Shown here one piece after another: positions 24,986 to 36,150 of a DNA stretch of 64,000 nt; positions within the stretch are counted from its first letter, which is position 1; each line of letters opens with the position of its first letter. The notes beneath the pieces were generated by a model. That model was not told the origin of the DNA. It worked only from the letters and a program-made list of their open reading frames with translations, and ran no database searches. The translations under genes were made by a program, and so were the position numbers. The DNA lies in assembly GCF_001411495.1 (NCBI RefSeq), contig NZ_CP012982.1, positions 124,001 to 188,000 on the forward strand. Reading direction: 5' to 3'. The stretch is from Burkholderia cepacia ATCC 25416 (GTDB taxonomy: Bacteria > Pseudomonadota > Gammaproteobacteria > Burkholderiales > Burkholderiaceae).

Positions 24986-26128
24986 ATGAACAGTGTGAAG
25001 GTTGGCGTATTGTTCTCGCAGAGCGGATGCACGTCGCACCTTGGCCGGAGCCAGTTGCGCGGCACGCTGCAGGCGATCGCCGAGATCAACGAAGCGGGCG
25101 GCGCGAACGGCTGCGAGATCGTGCCCGTCGTGCACGACGCCTGTTCGGACCCGGCCGTCTATGCGCGGCTCGCCGAGGAACTGATCGCCACCGAGCGCGT
25201 GAACGTGCTGTTCGGCGGATACATGTCGAGCAGCCGCAAGGCGCTGATTCCGATCGTCGAGAAGTGGGACAAGCTGCTGTTCTACCCGACGCTCTACGAA
25301 GGCTTCGAGTTCTCGCCGAACGTGATCTACACGGGTGCGGCCCCGAACCAGAACAGCGTGCAGCTCGCTGCGTTCATGACCGCGCAGTTCGGTGCGCGCG
25401 TGTATCTCGTCGGGTCCGACTACATCTACCCGTACGAGTCGAACCGCATCATGATCGACCTCGTCACGCAGCATCCGGAAGGCCAGATCCTCGGCGAGGT
25501 CTACATGCCGCTCGTCGCGTCCGAGCAGGATTTCGCGGCGGTCGTCGAGGACATCCGCGCGAAGGCGCCCGACTTCGTGTTCAGCACGCTCGTCGGCGAC
25601 AGCACGGCCGCGTTCTACCGTGCGTATGCGCAAGCCGGCCTCGATGCGCGCAAGATGCCGATCGCGAGCCTGACGACCTCCGAGATCGAGCTCGGTCAGA
25701 TGGGCGCGGCCGCGGCCGGCCACTACACGTCGTCGCCCTACTTCCAGACCATCGATTCGGACGTGAACCGGCGCTGCATCGCGCAGCTCAAGGCGCGCTT
25801 CGGCGACGACGCGAACGCCTCCGCGCCGTGGGAAGCCGCGTATTTCCAGGTTCACCTGTTCGCCAATGCACTCGCGCGCGCCGGCACCGACCAGCGCGAC
25901 CGGCTCGTCGAACATCTCGCGGACGCGGAATTCGACGCGCCGCAGGGCCGCGTGAAGATCGACCGGCTCACGCAGCACACGTGCCTGTACCCGCGCATCG
26001 GCTGCGCGACGGCCGACGGCAATTTCACGATCGTGCGCGAAGCGACGCGGCGCGTGCATCCCGATCCGTACCTCGTCACGCATTCGCTCGGCGACCGCGT
26101 GCACGCGCCAGACGAACAGAAGGCGTAA
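24986..26128 (+). CDS. amiC: AmiC amide-sensing negative regulator
   Basis: A 380-residue periplasmic-binding-protein-like regulator without a signal peptide, beginning MNSVKVGVLFSQSGCTSHLG. It carries VNVLFGGYMSSSRKALIPI, LLFYPTLYEGFEFSPNVIYT and GSDYIYPYESNRI, which match AmiC and related short-chain amide/urea-binding proteins. AmiC binds AmiR and releases it when an amide such as acetamide is present. The ATG at 24986 has AGGA upstream; an ATG at 24950 overlapping the previous stop would add 12 residues. It is followed by amiR after six bases. Confidence 0.92.
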   Translation: MNSVKVGVLFSQSGCTSHLGRSQLRGTLQAIAEINEAGGANGCEIVPVVHDACSDPAVYARLAEELIATERVNVLFGGYMSSSRKALIPIVEKWDKLLFYPTLYEGFEFSPNVIYTGAAPNQNSVQLAAFMTAQFGARVYLVGSDYIYPYESNRIMIDLVTQHPEGQILGEVYMPLVASEQDFAAVVEDIRAKAPDFVFSTLVGDSTAAFYRAYAQAGLDARKMPIASLTTSEIELGQMGAAAAGHYTSSPYFQTIDSDVNRRCIAQLKARFGDDANASAPWEAAYFQVHLFANALARAGTDQRDRLVEHLADAEFDAPQGRVKIDRLTQHTCLYPRIGCATADGNFTIVREATRRVHPDPYLVTHSLGDRVHAPDEQKA

Positions 26129-26134
26129 CCGACG

Positions 26135-26746
26135 ATGCGCGCCCGCACCCCGATCCGCTCGACGCCGCGCCTGCTCGCCGAACTGCGCTCGCTGCGCGTG
26201 ATGGTGTACTACCCGGATGACGACAACGGCCTGCTGCTCGTCGAGCAGCTCTCGCGCATCGGTTGCCCGAGCGAGCAGCGCTGGCCGCCGCCCGCCGCGC
26301 TGCCGGAGAGCGTCGACCTCGTGATCCTCGCGGTCCGGCCCGACCTGCTGCACCTGTCGATCCCGTGGCTCGAGGACGATGCGCGGCCGCCGCTCATCGC
26401 CGTCACGACCTACGAAAGCCCGACGATCCTCGAACTGATGCTGCGCATCGATGCGCAGAGCGCGGTAACGACGCCGGTGCGTTCGTTCGGCCTGTTGAGC
26501 GCGATGGCGCTCGCGTGTCACCAGAGCCGGCGGCACGACGAATACCGGCGCCGCATCGCGCAGCTGGAACAGCGCGTGATGTCCGCGCGCACGCTGCAGG
26601 AAGCGAAAACGCTGCTGATGCAGCACAACGCGATCAGCGAGGAAGAGGCATATCAGCAGATCCGCTCGCAGGCGATGGAACGGCGCATCTCGATCAACCA
26701 GCTCGCCGAGCAGATCGTGCACGCGCATGCGCTGTTGAAGCGGTAA
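26135..26746 (+). CDS. amiR: AmiR ANTAR-domain transcription antiterminator
   Basis: A 203-residue protein with an N-terminal receiver-like domain (about 18-115) that lacks the usual phosphorylation pattern, a coiled-coil segment, and a C-terminal ANTAR RNA-binding domain (about 145-200: SARTLQEAKTLLMQHNAISE, AYQQIRSQAMERRISINQLA). This is the AmiR layout. Freed from AmiC by amides, it should bind the dual hairpin at 20852-20892 and prevent termination before amiE. It is the last gene of the operon, so induction would also raise its own level. Confidence 0.93.
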   Translation: MRARTPIRSTPRLLAELRSLRVMVYYPDDDNGLLLVEQLSRIGCPSEQRWPPPAALPESVDLVILAVRPDLLHLSIPWLEDDARPPLIAVTTYESPTILELMLRIDAQSAVTTPVRSFGLLSAMALACHQSRRHDEYRRRIAQLEQRVMSARTLQEAKTLLMQHNAISEEEAYQQIRSQAMERRISINQLAEQIVHAHALLKR

Positions 26747-26747
26747 C

Positions 26748-26769
26748 GCGATCGGCGATCGCCGATCGC
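26748..26769. terminator. 22-bp perfect palindrome between convergent amiR and hxlR
   Basis: The sequence from 26748 to 26769 equals its own reverse complement (half-site GCGATCGGCGA). It starts one base after the amiR stop, in the short gap before the end of the minus-strand regulator gene. A bidirectional terminator is likely, although there is no T-run. Confidence 0.5.
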
Positions 26770-26784
26770 CGCGCGTCAGGCGCG

Positions 26785-27234
26785 TCAGTCCGGCGGCGGC
26801 AACACGACCGTGTCCTCCGGCCCGAGCACGCGCCCGTCCTGCGAACGCAGCTCGAGCTTCCTGACGGGCAGCCCGGTCTTCCGGTCGACGAGCAGCACGT
26901 GCGCCTCGTCGGGTTCGAAGAAGAAATCCTCGCCCCACTGCCGCAATGCGACGAGCAGCGGAAACAGGCCGCGCCCTTTCTCGGTCAGCACGTATTCGTG
27001 ATGCGCGCCGCCGTCCGCGGCCGGCACGATGTCCATGATCCCGTGCGCGACCAGGTTGCGCAGACGCGCGGCCAGGATGTTCTTGGCCAGCCCGAGGTTC
27101 TTCTGGAATTCGCCGAAGCGGCGCAACCCGTCGAACGCGTCGCGGACGATCAGCAGCGACCACCAGTCGCCGATCGCGTCCAGCGGGCGGGCAACGCCGC
27201 AAAGGGAATCTTCGTGCGTGGTTCGTCTGTTCAT
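26785..27234 (-). CDS. HxlR family transcriptional regulator
   Basis: A 149-residue protein from the ATG at 27234 (a TTG at 27249 would add five residues). It has the HxlR winged-helix pattern: Cys12 near the N-terminus, WWSLLIVRDAFDGLRRFGEF, then KNILAARLRNLVAHGIMDIV and HHEYVLTEKGRGLFPLLVAL. The C-terminal tail (about 105-149) is longer than in minimal HxlR proteins. It is divergent from the dehalogenase-like hydrolase gene, and two 17-bp palindromes lie in between, so it most likely represses that gene. The N-terminal Cys could sense oxidants or electrophiles, which is inference. Confidence 0.88.
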   Translation of the reverse strand: MNRRTTHEDSLCGVARPLDAIGDWWSLLIVRDAFDGLRRFGEFQKNLGLAKNILAARLRNLVAHGIMDIVPAADGGAHHEYVLTEKGRGLFPLLVALRQWGEDFFFEPDEAHVLLVDRKTGLPVRKLELRSQDGRVLGPEDTVVLPPPD

Positions 27235-27502
27235 CGATGCATGAGGCAATGCCGTTCCGGGAATGCGGGCGGAACGGTGGTTACGCTCGTTGAAATGAAT
27301 GGTTGCAATATAAAACTCGTCACACGAAAGATCAATCGCGCGGGGCTCGACTGTTCGCGATCGATGAACGCCATGGTCGATTCGGGCCTCATTGGCACTC
27401 CAGTTCGTACATCTGGTCTATAAATTCCGGCATTTTCCCGTTCCGGCACATCATCCCGCACCAACGCGCCGAATGTCCGTCGATTGCCGCGGCCCTCTTT
27501 TT

Positions 27503-27519
27503 GGTTGCAACTTGCAACC
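27503..27519. promoter_or_regulatory. HxlR operator candidate 1
   Basis: The 17-bp perfect palindrome GGTTGCAACTTGCAACC. Its pattern GGTT[GT]CAA-C-TTG[AC]AACC recurs 38 bp downstream. The two centres are about 3.6 helical turns apart, upstream of the hydrolase start. Confidence 0.65.
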
Positions 27520-27540
27520 CGATATCCTACGCTTCGATTC

Positions 27541-27557
27541 GGTTTCAACTTGAAACC
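27541..27557. promoter_or_regulatory. HxlR operator candidate 2
   Basis: The 17-bp perfect palindrome GGTTTCAACTTGAAACC, differing from the first site only at the fourth-outermost pair. It ends 29 bp before the hydrolase start codon and so probably overlaps the promoter or transcription start, which fits repression. Confidence 0.65.
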
Positions 27558-27586
27558 AAACTATCCGACTACCGAAGGAGCATTCG

Positions 27587-28510
27587 ATGATCCGGTCCGA
27601 TGCCACGTTCGACGGCACCTTTCCTTTCACCCCGCATTTCGACGACGCATCCGGCTTCCGGATGCACTACGTGGACGAAGGCCCGCACGACGGCGAAACC
27701 GTTCTGTGCCTGCATGGCGAACCTACGTGGGGTTACCTGTTCCGCCATCTGGTTGCGGCGCTGCGTCCGACGCACCGCATCGTCGTGCCCGATCACATGG
27801 GATTCGGCAAAAGCGCGACGCCGCAGGATCGCAGCTACTGGTTGCAGGACCATATCGACAACCTCGAGCGCTTCGTGCTGGCGCGCGGCCTCGAGCGCAT
27901 CACGCTCGTGATGCACGATTTCGGCGGCCCGGTCGGCATGGGGCTCGCCGCGCGTCATCCGGACCGGATCCGGCGCATCGTGTCGGCGAACGGGCCGACG
28001 CCGTTCGGCCAGCCCGATCTCGTCGAGCGGCTGACCGCGAACGGCCGCGATGCGCCGTGGTTCCAGTGGATCATGCGTGCGGCGGCGGACGATACGCTCG
28101 AGACGGTGCTCGGTCAGCTCGGCTTCAACATCCTGAGCACGCTGAAACTGAACGGTTTCGAGAACCACGCAGTCATCACCGACACGTGGATCGCCGCATA
28201 CGGTGCGCCGTTCGCGCAACCGGCGGACTGTCTCGGCGCGATCGGATGGGCCCGCGGGTTTGCCGCGGGCGCGCACCGGTTCGAGGTGCCCGATGCGGCG
28301 GCATTGCGCGCGATACGCGACAAACCCGCGCTCGCGATCTGGGGAGACGCCGACCGGACACTCGGCGCCGAACATTTCCTGCCGCTCTTCACCGCGCTGT
28401 TTCCGTCCGCGCCCGTCGAGCGGCTGGCGGGCGTCGGGCACTACTGCTTCGAGGATGCGCCCGACGCCATCGCGGCGCGGATCGCCGGATTCATCCGGAC
28501 GACCGGCTGA
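27587..28510 (+). CDS. Haloalkane-dehalogenase-like alpha/beta hydrolase
   Basis: A 307-residue alpha/beta-fold hydrolase resembling haloalkane dehalogenases: HGEPTWGYLFRHL (43-55), VPDHMGFGKS, the nucleophile elbow VMHDFGGP with Asp111, an acid near WGDADRTLG (254-260) and His285 in GVGHYCFEDAP. In true dehalogenases the residue after the nucleophile is normally Trp, which holds the halide; here it is Phe112. The enzyme may therefore act on epoxides, esters or another substrate. AAGGAG precedes the ATG. Control is probably by the divergent HxlR regulator. Confidence 0.82.
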   Translation: MIRSDATFDGTFPFTPHFDDASGFRMHYVDEGPHDGETVLCLHGEPTWGYLFRHLVAALRPTHRIVVPDHMGFGKSATPQDRSYWLQDHIDNLERFVLARGLERITLVMHDFGGPVGMGLAARHPDRIRRIVSANGPTPFGQPDLVERLTANGRDAPWFQWIMRAAADDTLETVLGQLGFNILSTLKLNGFENHAVITDTWIAAYGAPFAQPADCLGAIGWARGFAAGAHRFEVPDAAALRAIRDKPALAIWGDADRTLGAEHFLPLFTALFPSAPVERLAGVGHYCFEDAPDAIAARIAGFIRTTG

Positions 28511-28553
28511 GTGCGTTCCGCAGCGTGCATCCGGCGCCCAGCCGCGGAACACG

Positions 28554-28585
28554 GCGTGCGCGGCCGCCTTCGCAACCGCGCACGC
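28554..28585. terminator. Hairpin between convergent hydrolase and ggt genes
   Basis: A perfect 10-bp stem GCGTGCGCGG / CCGCGCACGC with a 12-nt loop lies in the 86-bp convergent gap. No T-run is present; a bidirectional terminator is likely. Confidence 0.5.
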
Positions 28586-28596
28586 ACCGCTTCACA

Positions 28597-30318
<1,722 letters not shown>

Positions 30319-30739
30319 TGCATGTCCCCCATGTGGATCTCCTTCAGGCAGGAAAAGCACCTGTCCCGCGCATGGTCGCCGGCGCACCGACGGCCATATC
30401 CGGTTTCGTAGTATAGGGGGACAAAAAGGGTCGAACACGTGACATGCGATGAAAGCGCATTCGCTGTGTGCGCCTGGTCATGTCGCCGCTTCTCGACACG
30501 GATGCGGACAGGTCGAAATTGCACCGGGCGCGCGGCCGCAATTCACACCGGTTCACGTCATCACGCAGCGCACAAAAACCGAAAGTTGCGAACTGCGCGA
30601 CAGGCCACGTGACGCGTGAAAAAAAATCTGCAAACGTCCATCCCGCTGCGCGATCCGATCTGCGAAGATAGCGCCCCGCTTTCACACCGCATCACTGGTT
30701 CGTTCACGCGCCGCCTCACGTTTCTTCGTCTCGCTTCCT
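30319..30739. other. Intergenic region between ggt and the YdjM-like gene
   Basis: A 421-bp gap between divergent genes. It is somewhat richer in A and T around 30400-30425 and 30590-30640 (including a run of eight A at 30619-30626). No inverted repeat, terminator or reading frame could be supported. Promoters for both genes are expected here. Confidence 0.4.
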
Positions 30740-31264
30740 ATGGCATCACACAACGCGCATCATGCGTCCGGCTTCGCGGCCGGCGTCGCCGCCGCCGCCC
30801 TCGTCGCACAAACCGGCGCCACGGGCCCGTGGCATTCGGGCATGTTCGCCGCATTCGCGGCGGGCGTCGCGGGCGGTACCGCGCCCGACTGGCTCGAAGT
30901 CGCATGGTGGCGCCGCAAGCGCCGCCTGTGGGTCACGCATCGAACCATCACGCACTGGGGCATCGGCTGGATCGCCCTGCTCGCACTCGGCTGGCACGGG
31001 CTCATCCATCATCCGCATCCGCTGTGGGCCGCGCCGCTGTTCGGCTTCGCATGCGGCGGCGTGATGCACCTGCTCGCCGACTGGCCGAACCCGCTCGGCG
31101 TACCGTGGATCTGGCGGCGTCATTCACTCAACCTGTGGAACAGCGGGCGCTGCGACCTGATCGTCGTGGGCGCCGCATGGGGCGGCACGCTGTGGCTCGC
31201 GCAGTCGTTGTGCTCGCGTACGCCGCTGCTCGAACACTGGCTCGGCTGGCTGCATCGCGTCTAG
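30740..31264 (+). CDS. YdjM-like inner-membrane metal-dependent hydrolase (DUF457 type)
   Basis: A 174-residue membrane protein with about four hydrophobic segments and conserved His/Asp positions: HHASGFAAGVAAA, GGTAPDWLEVAW, THRTITHWGIGW and GGVMHLLADWPNPLGV. This pattern (G-x-APD, H-R-x-x-T-H, H-x-x-x-D) is that of YdjM/DUF457 family inner-membrane proteins, predicted metal-dependent hydrolases of unknown substrate. In E. coli ydjM belongs to the SOS regulon; no LexA box was found here. Confidence 0.82.
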   Translation: MASHNAHHASGFAAGVAAAALVAQTGATGPWHSGMFAAFAAGVAGGTAPDWLEVAWWRRKRRLWVTHRTITHWGIGWIALLALGWHGLIHHPHPLWAAPLFGFACGGVMHLLADWPNPLGVPWIWRRHSLNLWNSGRCDLIVVGAAWGGTLWLAQSLCSRTPLLEHWLGWLHRV

Positions 31265-31485
31265 TTGCAATTCGGCGCAATTTGACGCGATTCGGCGTGC
31301 TATCGGCACGCCGGCGCGCATGCAACTTTCCGTCCATTGAAAGTACGGTGCAGGCCCCCATTTGAGTCCCGTTCGCCGACACGCGCACCCGGCACGCACG
31401 CGCGACGTCTGGCACACTGACGATTCGATTCGTGCGCGCCTTGCGCACGCTTTGCGCCCTGCTTGCACCCTATTTCAACGCTCCG

Positions 31486-34400
31486 ATGGACGTCACCGCT
31501 ACCCGCCCTGCCGCCCGTGCGCTCGACGTGTTCCACCCGGCCGTCGCCGCGTGGTTCCGGCGCACGTTCGCCGCGCCCACCGGCGCGCAGGCGCTCGCGT
31601 GGCCGCACATCAAGGCCGGCCGCTCGACGCTGGTCGCCGCGCCCACCGGCTCCGGCAAGACGCTCACCGCGTTCCTGTGCGCGCTTGACGATCTGGTGCG
31701 CGATGCGCTCGCGCATGACGGCACGCTGCCCGACGCGACGCTCGTCGTGTACGTGTCGCCGCTGAAGGCGCTGTCCAACGACATCCACGTGAACCTCGAT
31801 GCGCCGCTCGCCGGCATCGCCGATTCGCTCGCGCAACTCGGCCTGCCGGTGCCGGCGATCCGTACCGCCGTGCGCACCGGCGACACGACGCAGGCCGAGC
31901 GCGCGGCGCTGCGCAAGCGCGCGCCGCACATCCTCGTCACGACACCCGAGTCGCTGTACGTGCTGCTGTCGTCCACGTCGGGGCGGCAGATGCTGTCGAA
32001 CGTGCGCTCGGTCATCGTCGACGAGATCCACGCACTCGCATCGTCCAAGCGCGGCAGCCATCTCGCGTTGTCGCTCGAACGTCTCGACGCGCTGGCCGGC
32101 CGAGCGCTGCCGCGCATCGGGCTCTCCGCCACGCAAAAGCCGATCGATGCGGTCGCGCGCTTCCTCGTCGGCGGGCCGGCCGACGCGCCGCGCGATTGCA
32201 CGATCGTCGACACGGGCCACACACGCGAGCGCGACCTCGCGCTCGAACTGCCGAACGTGCCGCTCGAACCCGTGATGGCCACCGACGTGTGGGAACAGGT
32301 GTACGACCGCATTGCCGGGCTCGCGGCCGCGCACCGCACGACGCTGGTGTTCGTCAACACGCGGCGCACCGCCGAGCGCATGGCGCGCCATCTCGCCGAC
32401 CGGCTCGGCAAGGATGCGATCGCCGCGCATCACGGCAGTCTCGCGAAGGAGCACCGCTTCGACGCCGAACAGCGGCTGAAGCGCGGCGAACTGAAGCTGC
32501 TCGTCGCCACCGCATCGCTCGAACTCGGCATCGATATCGGCGACGTCGATCTGGTCTGCCAGGTCGGCTCGCCGCGCGGCATCGCGCCGTTCCTGCAGCG
32601 CGTCGGCCGCTCCGGACACCATGTCGGCGGCGTGCCGAAGGGGCGCCTGTTCCCGCTGTCGCGCGACGAGCTCGTCGAATGCGCGGCCCTGCTCGATTGC
32701 GTGCAACGCGGCGAGCTCGACGCGCTGCGGATTCCCGAAGCGCCGCTCGACGTGCTCGCGCAGCAGATCGTCGCCGAAGTGGCGTGCACGGAATGGCAGG
32801 AAGACGCGCTGTATGCGAGCTTCACGCGCGCGGCGCCGTACGCGCGGCTGACACGCGAGCGCTTCGACGAAGTGATGAAGATGCTCGCCGAAGGCTTCAC
32901 GAGCCGGCGCGGCGTGCGCGGCGCGTACCTGCATCGCGACGTGGTCGGCGGCACCGTGCGCGGGCGCCGCAACGCGATGATGACCGCGACCACGTCGGGC
33001 GGCACGATCCCCGACATGGCCGACTACGCGGTGCTGCTCGAACCGCAGGGCATCCAGGTCGGCACGGTCAACGAGGATTTCGCGATCGAGAGCCTCGCTG
33101 GCGACGTGTTCCAGCTCGGCAACCAGTCGTACCGGATCATTCGCGTGGAAACGGGCCGCGTGCGTGTCGAGGACGCGCAGGGCCAGTCGCCGAACATTCC
33201 GTTCTGGCTCGGCGAGGCGCCGGGGCGCAGCGACGAGCTGTCGGCGGCGGTCGGCCGGCTGCGCGCGCGGCTCGACGGACTGTTCGCGGACGGCGACCGG
33301 CTCGCACATGGCAAGAACCGTGAACGCATCGGTGAAGGGACTGGCGGAAAGCCCGTGCCCCGGGCCGACGCCAAAGCGGGCGCGAAGGCGAAATCGAAGG
33401 CCGGGATCGAAGCCGATACCGACGCCTCGACCGGCTTGCGGCACGACACCGTCGTCGCCGCCACCGCCGAAAGCCGCCTCGCGCCGGCGTTGCGCTGGCT
33501 CGTCGACGATCTCCGCCTGTCGCCCGACGCCGCCCGCCAGATCGTCGACTACCTCGCCCGCACCCGCGCCGCGCTCGGCGCGCTGCCGACGCAGGACACG
33601 CTCGTGATGGAACGCTTCTTCGACGAATCGGGCGGCACGCAGCTCGTGATCCATTCGCCGTTCGGCAGCCGCATCAACCGCGCATGGGGGCTCGCACTGC
33701 GCAAGCGCTTCTGCCGCAGCTTCAACTTCGAGTTGCAGGCGGCCGCGACCGACGACGCGATCATCCTGTCGCTGTCGCTCGCGCACAGCTTCGCGCTCGA
33801 CGAAGTGTGGCGTTACCTGCGTTCGGCCAGCGCCGAACACGTCCTCGTCCAGGCACTCCTCGACGCGCCGATGTTCGGCGTGCGCTGGCGCTGGAACGCG
33901 ACGACGGCGCTCGCGCTGCCGCGCTTCACCGGCGGCAAGCGCACCGCGCCGCAACTGCAGCGGATGAAGAGCGAGGATCTGCTCGCGACCGTGTTTCCCG
34001 ATCAGGTCGCCTGCCTCGAGAACATCGTCGGCGAACGCGAGATACCGCATCACCCGCTCGTCGACCAGACGCTCGACGACTGCCTGCACGACGCAATGGA
34101 CACCGACGGCTGGCTCGCGCTGCTGCGCCGGATCGAGAGCGGTGCGATCGAGCTGATCGCGCGCGACCTGCCCGCGCCGTCGCCGCTCGCGGCCGAGATC
34201 CTGAACGCGAAACCGTATGCGTTCCTCGACGACGCGCCGCTGGAAGAGCGCCGCACGCAGGCCGTACAGTCGCGCCGCTGGAGCGACCCTGAATCGGCCG
34301 ACGATCTCGGCGCGCTCGACGCCGACGCGATCGATGCCGTGCGCGACGAAGCCTGGCCGCTCGTGCGCGACGCCGACGAAATGCACGACGCGCTGCTCAC

Positions 34401-36015
34401 GCTCGCATGCATCGCCGACAGCGAAGCGCACGCGCACGAAGGCTGGCCCGACCGGCTCGCGGAACTTGCCGAACGCCGCCGCGCGACGAAACTCGTGACG
34501 CCCGGCGGCGGCGCCCTGTGGGTGCCGGTCGAACGGCTCGTGTGCCTGCGTGCGTTGCATCCCGATGCCCGCATCGCGCCGGCGCTCAAGGTGCCGGCTG
34601 CCTGCGCGCAGCCGTGGGAAGCGGATGCCGCGCTCGTCGACGTGATCCGCGCGCGGCTCACCGGTTTCGGCCCGCTTGCACTCGACGCGATCGCGACACC
34701 GCTCGGCCTGCCGCCTGCGTCGGTCGCGACGGCGCTCGCGGCGCTGGAGCGCGAAGGTTATGTGATGCGCGGCCGGTTCACACCGGGCACGACGACCGAC
34801 GAATGGTGCGAACGCCATTTGCTTGCGCGCATTCATCGCTACACGGTGAAACGGCTGCGCCGCGAAATCGAGCCGGTGGAGCGCGCCGACTTCATGCGCT
34901 TCCTGTTCCACTGGCAACACCTGACACCCGACACGCGCGGTACGGGCCGCGATGCACTCGCGGCCGTGGTCGAACAGCTCGAGGGTTACGAGGCCGCGGC
35001 GAGCGCATGGGAAGACGCGCTGCTGCCCGCGCGCCTCACCGACTACACGGCGGGCGGGCTCGACGAGCTGTGCCGCTCCGGCAAGCTCGTGTGGACGCGC
35101 ATCGGCGCGCCGGCCCGCGCGGCCGGCACGCCCGTTAAGACGACACCGATCGTGCTTCTGCCGCGCCGCCACCTCTCTGCCTGGCAGGCGCTGCGCGATC
35201 CCGACGCGCAACCGGCGCTGTCCGCACGGGCCGCCCAGGTGCGCGACACCCTCGCCGCGCACGGCGCGATGTTCTTCGATGCGCTGCTCGACGACCTGCA
35301 CATGCTGCCCGTCGAACTCGAGCAGGCGCTCGGCGAACTGGTGTCGGCCGGCCTCGTGAATGCGGACAGCTACGCGGGCCTCCGCGCACTGCTGAAACCT
35401 GCCGTCAAGCGCAGCGCGACCTATGCGCCGCGCACGCGGCGCGGCGGTGCGCTGATCGGCGGAATGGACGACGCCGGCCGCTGGGCGCTCGTGCAACGCG
35501 CTTCGGCACCGGCTGACACGCCAAGCCCGGCACCGAGGCGCGGTGCGCCCGCGACCGATCCCGACGCACTCGAACACATCGTCTGGACGCTGCTGCGCCG
35601 CTATGGCGTCGTGTTCTGGCGGTTGCTCGAACGCGAAGCCGACTGGCTGCCGAACTGGCGCGAGCTCGTGCGCGTGCTGCAACGCCTCGAAGCGCGCGGC
35701 GAGATTCGCGGCGGACGCTTCGTCGCCGGGCTCGCGGGCGAACAGTTCGCGCTGCCTGAAGCGATCCCGGTCCTGCGCGAACTGCGGCGGCAACCGGGCG
35801 ACGGACAGTACGTTTGCGTGACGGGCGCCGATCCGCTGAATCTTGCCGGCACGCTGCTGCCCGGCGACAAGGTGCCGGCCCTCGCGGGAAATCGCGTGCT
35901 GTTCCGCGACGGCGTGCCCGTCGCCTCGCTGGTTTCCGGGGCGTTCCACTACGCCCCCGAACTGTCGCCCGCCGCGCGCGAGGAAGCGCGCCTGCGGCTC
36001 GCGCGCAGCCACTGA
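31486..36015 (+). CDS. lhr: Large ATP-dependent helicase Lhr
   Basis: From the ATG at 31486 the product is 1509 residues; an in-frame GTG at 31432 would add 18. It has the superfamily 2 helicase motifs: GSGKT at 55-59, SPLKALSND, TTPESLYVLL, DEIHAL, SATQKP, FVNTRRTAERMA, AAHHGSLAKEHR and GRSGHHVGG. Winged-helix and beta-barrel domains follow, then the long Lhr C-terminal region. An Ala/Lys-rich low-complexity linker (KAGAKAKSKAG, about 625-650) interrupts the middle. Lhr is a 3'-5' DNA/RNA helicase involved in DNA repair. Length matches full-length proteobacterial Lhr. It is not in an obvious operon. Confidence 0.93.
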   Translation: MDVTATRPAARALDVFHPAVAAWFRRTFAAPTGAQALAWPHIKAGRSTLVAAPTGSGKTLTAFLCALDDLVRDALAHDGTLPDATLVVYVSPLKALSNDIHVNLDAPLAGIADSLAQLGLPVPAIRTAVRTGDTTQAERAALRKRAPHILVTTPESLYVLLSSTSGRQMLSNVRSVIVDEIHALASSKRGSHLALSLERLDALAGRALPRIGLSATQKPIDAVARFLVGGPADAPRDCTIVDTGHTRERDLALELPNVPLEPVMATDVWEQVYDRIAGLAAAHRTTLVFVNTRRTAERMARHLADRLGKDAIAAHHGSLAKEHRFDAEQRLKRGELKLLVATASLELGIDIGDVDLVCQVGSPRGIAPFLQRVGRSGHHVGGVPKGRLFPLSRDELVECAALLDCVQRGELDALRIPEAPLDVLAQQIVAEVACTEWQEDALYASFTRAAPYARLTRERFDEVMKMLAEGFTSRRGVRGAYLHRDVVGGTVRGRRNAMMTATTSGGTIPDMADYAVLLEPQGIQVGTVNEDFAIESLAGDVFQLGNQSYRIIRVETGRVRVEDAQGQSPNIPFWLGEAPGRSDELSAAVGRLRARLDGLFADGDRLAHGKNRERIGEGTGGKPVPRADAKAGAKAKSKAGIEADTDASTGLRHDTVVAATAESRLAPALRWLVDDLRLSPDAARQIVDYLARTRAALGALPTQDTLVMERFFDESGGTQLVIHSPFGSRINRAWGLALRKRFCRSFNFELQAAATDDAIILSLSLAHSFALDEVWRYLRSASAEHVLVQALLDAPMFGVRWRWNATTALALPRFTGGKRTAPQLQRMKSEDLLATVFPDQVACLENIVGEREIPHHPLVDQTLDDCLHDAMDTDGWLALLRRIESGAIELIARDLPAPSPLAAEILNAKPYAFLDDAPLEERRTQAVQSRRWSDPESADDLGALDADAIDAVRDEAWPLVRDADEMHDALLTLACIADSEAHAHEGWPDRLAELAERRRATKLVTPGGGALWVPVERLVCLRALHPDARIAPALKVPAACAQPWEADAALVDVIRARLTGFGPLALDAIATPLGLPPASVATALAALEREGYVMRGRFTPGTTTDEWCERHLLARIHRYTVKRLRREIEPVERADFMRFLFHWQHLTPDTRGTGRDALAAVVEQLEGYEAAASAWEDALLPARLTDYTAGGLDELCRSGKLVWTRIGAPARAAGTPVKTTPIVLLPRRHLSAWQALRDPDAQPALSARAAQVRDTLAAHGAMFFDALLDDLHMLPVELEQALGELVSAGLVNADSYAGLRALLKPAVKRSATYAPRTRRGGALIGGMDDAGRWALVQRASAPADTPSPAPRRGAPATDPDALEHIVWTLLRRYGVVFWRLLEREADWLPNWRELVRVLQRLEARGEIRGGRFVAGLAGEQFALPEAIPVLRELRRQPGDGQYVCVTGADPLNLAGTLLPGDKVPALAGNRVLFRDGVPVASLVSGAFHYAPELSPAAREEARLRLARSH

Positions 36016-36150
36016 CATCGGCTGACACGCAGCACCACACCGACTACTGATCGCGGGGCCGCGCGACCGCCTGCCTTCGGGTAGCATCGAACGACTTTCC
36101 GCGCGGGCGCCCGCGCTCCAGCACAACAAGATTTCCGGAGACTGCTGTCC

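Larger units (their letters stand above)
27235..27586. other. Divergent control region of hxlR and the hydrolase gene
   Basis: A 352-bp non-coding stretch. It contains two closely matching 17-bp palindromes near the hydrolase gene and one GGTTGCAA half-site (27301-27308) nearer to hxlR, consistent with autoregulation. The hydrolase ribosome binding site AAGGAG lies just before 27587. Confidence 0.55.
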
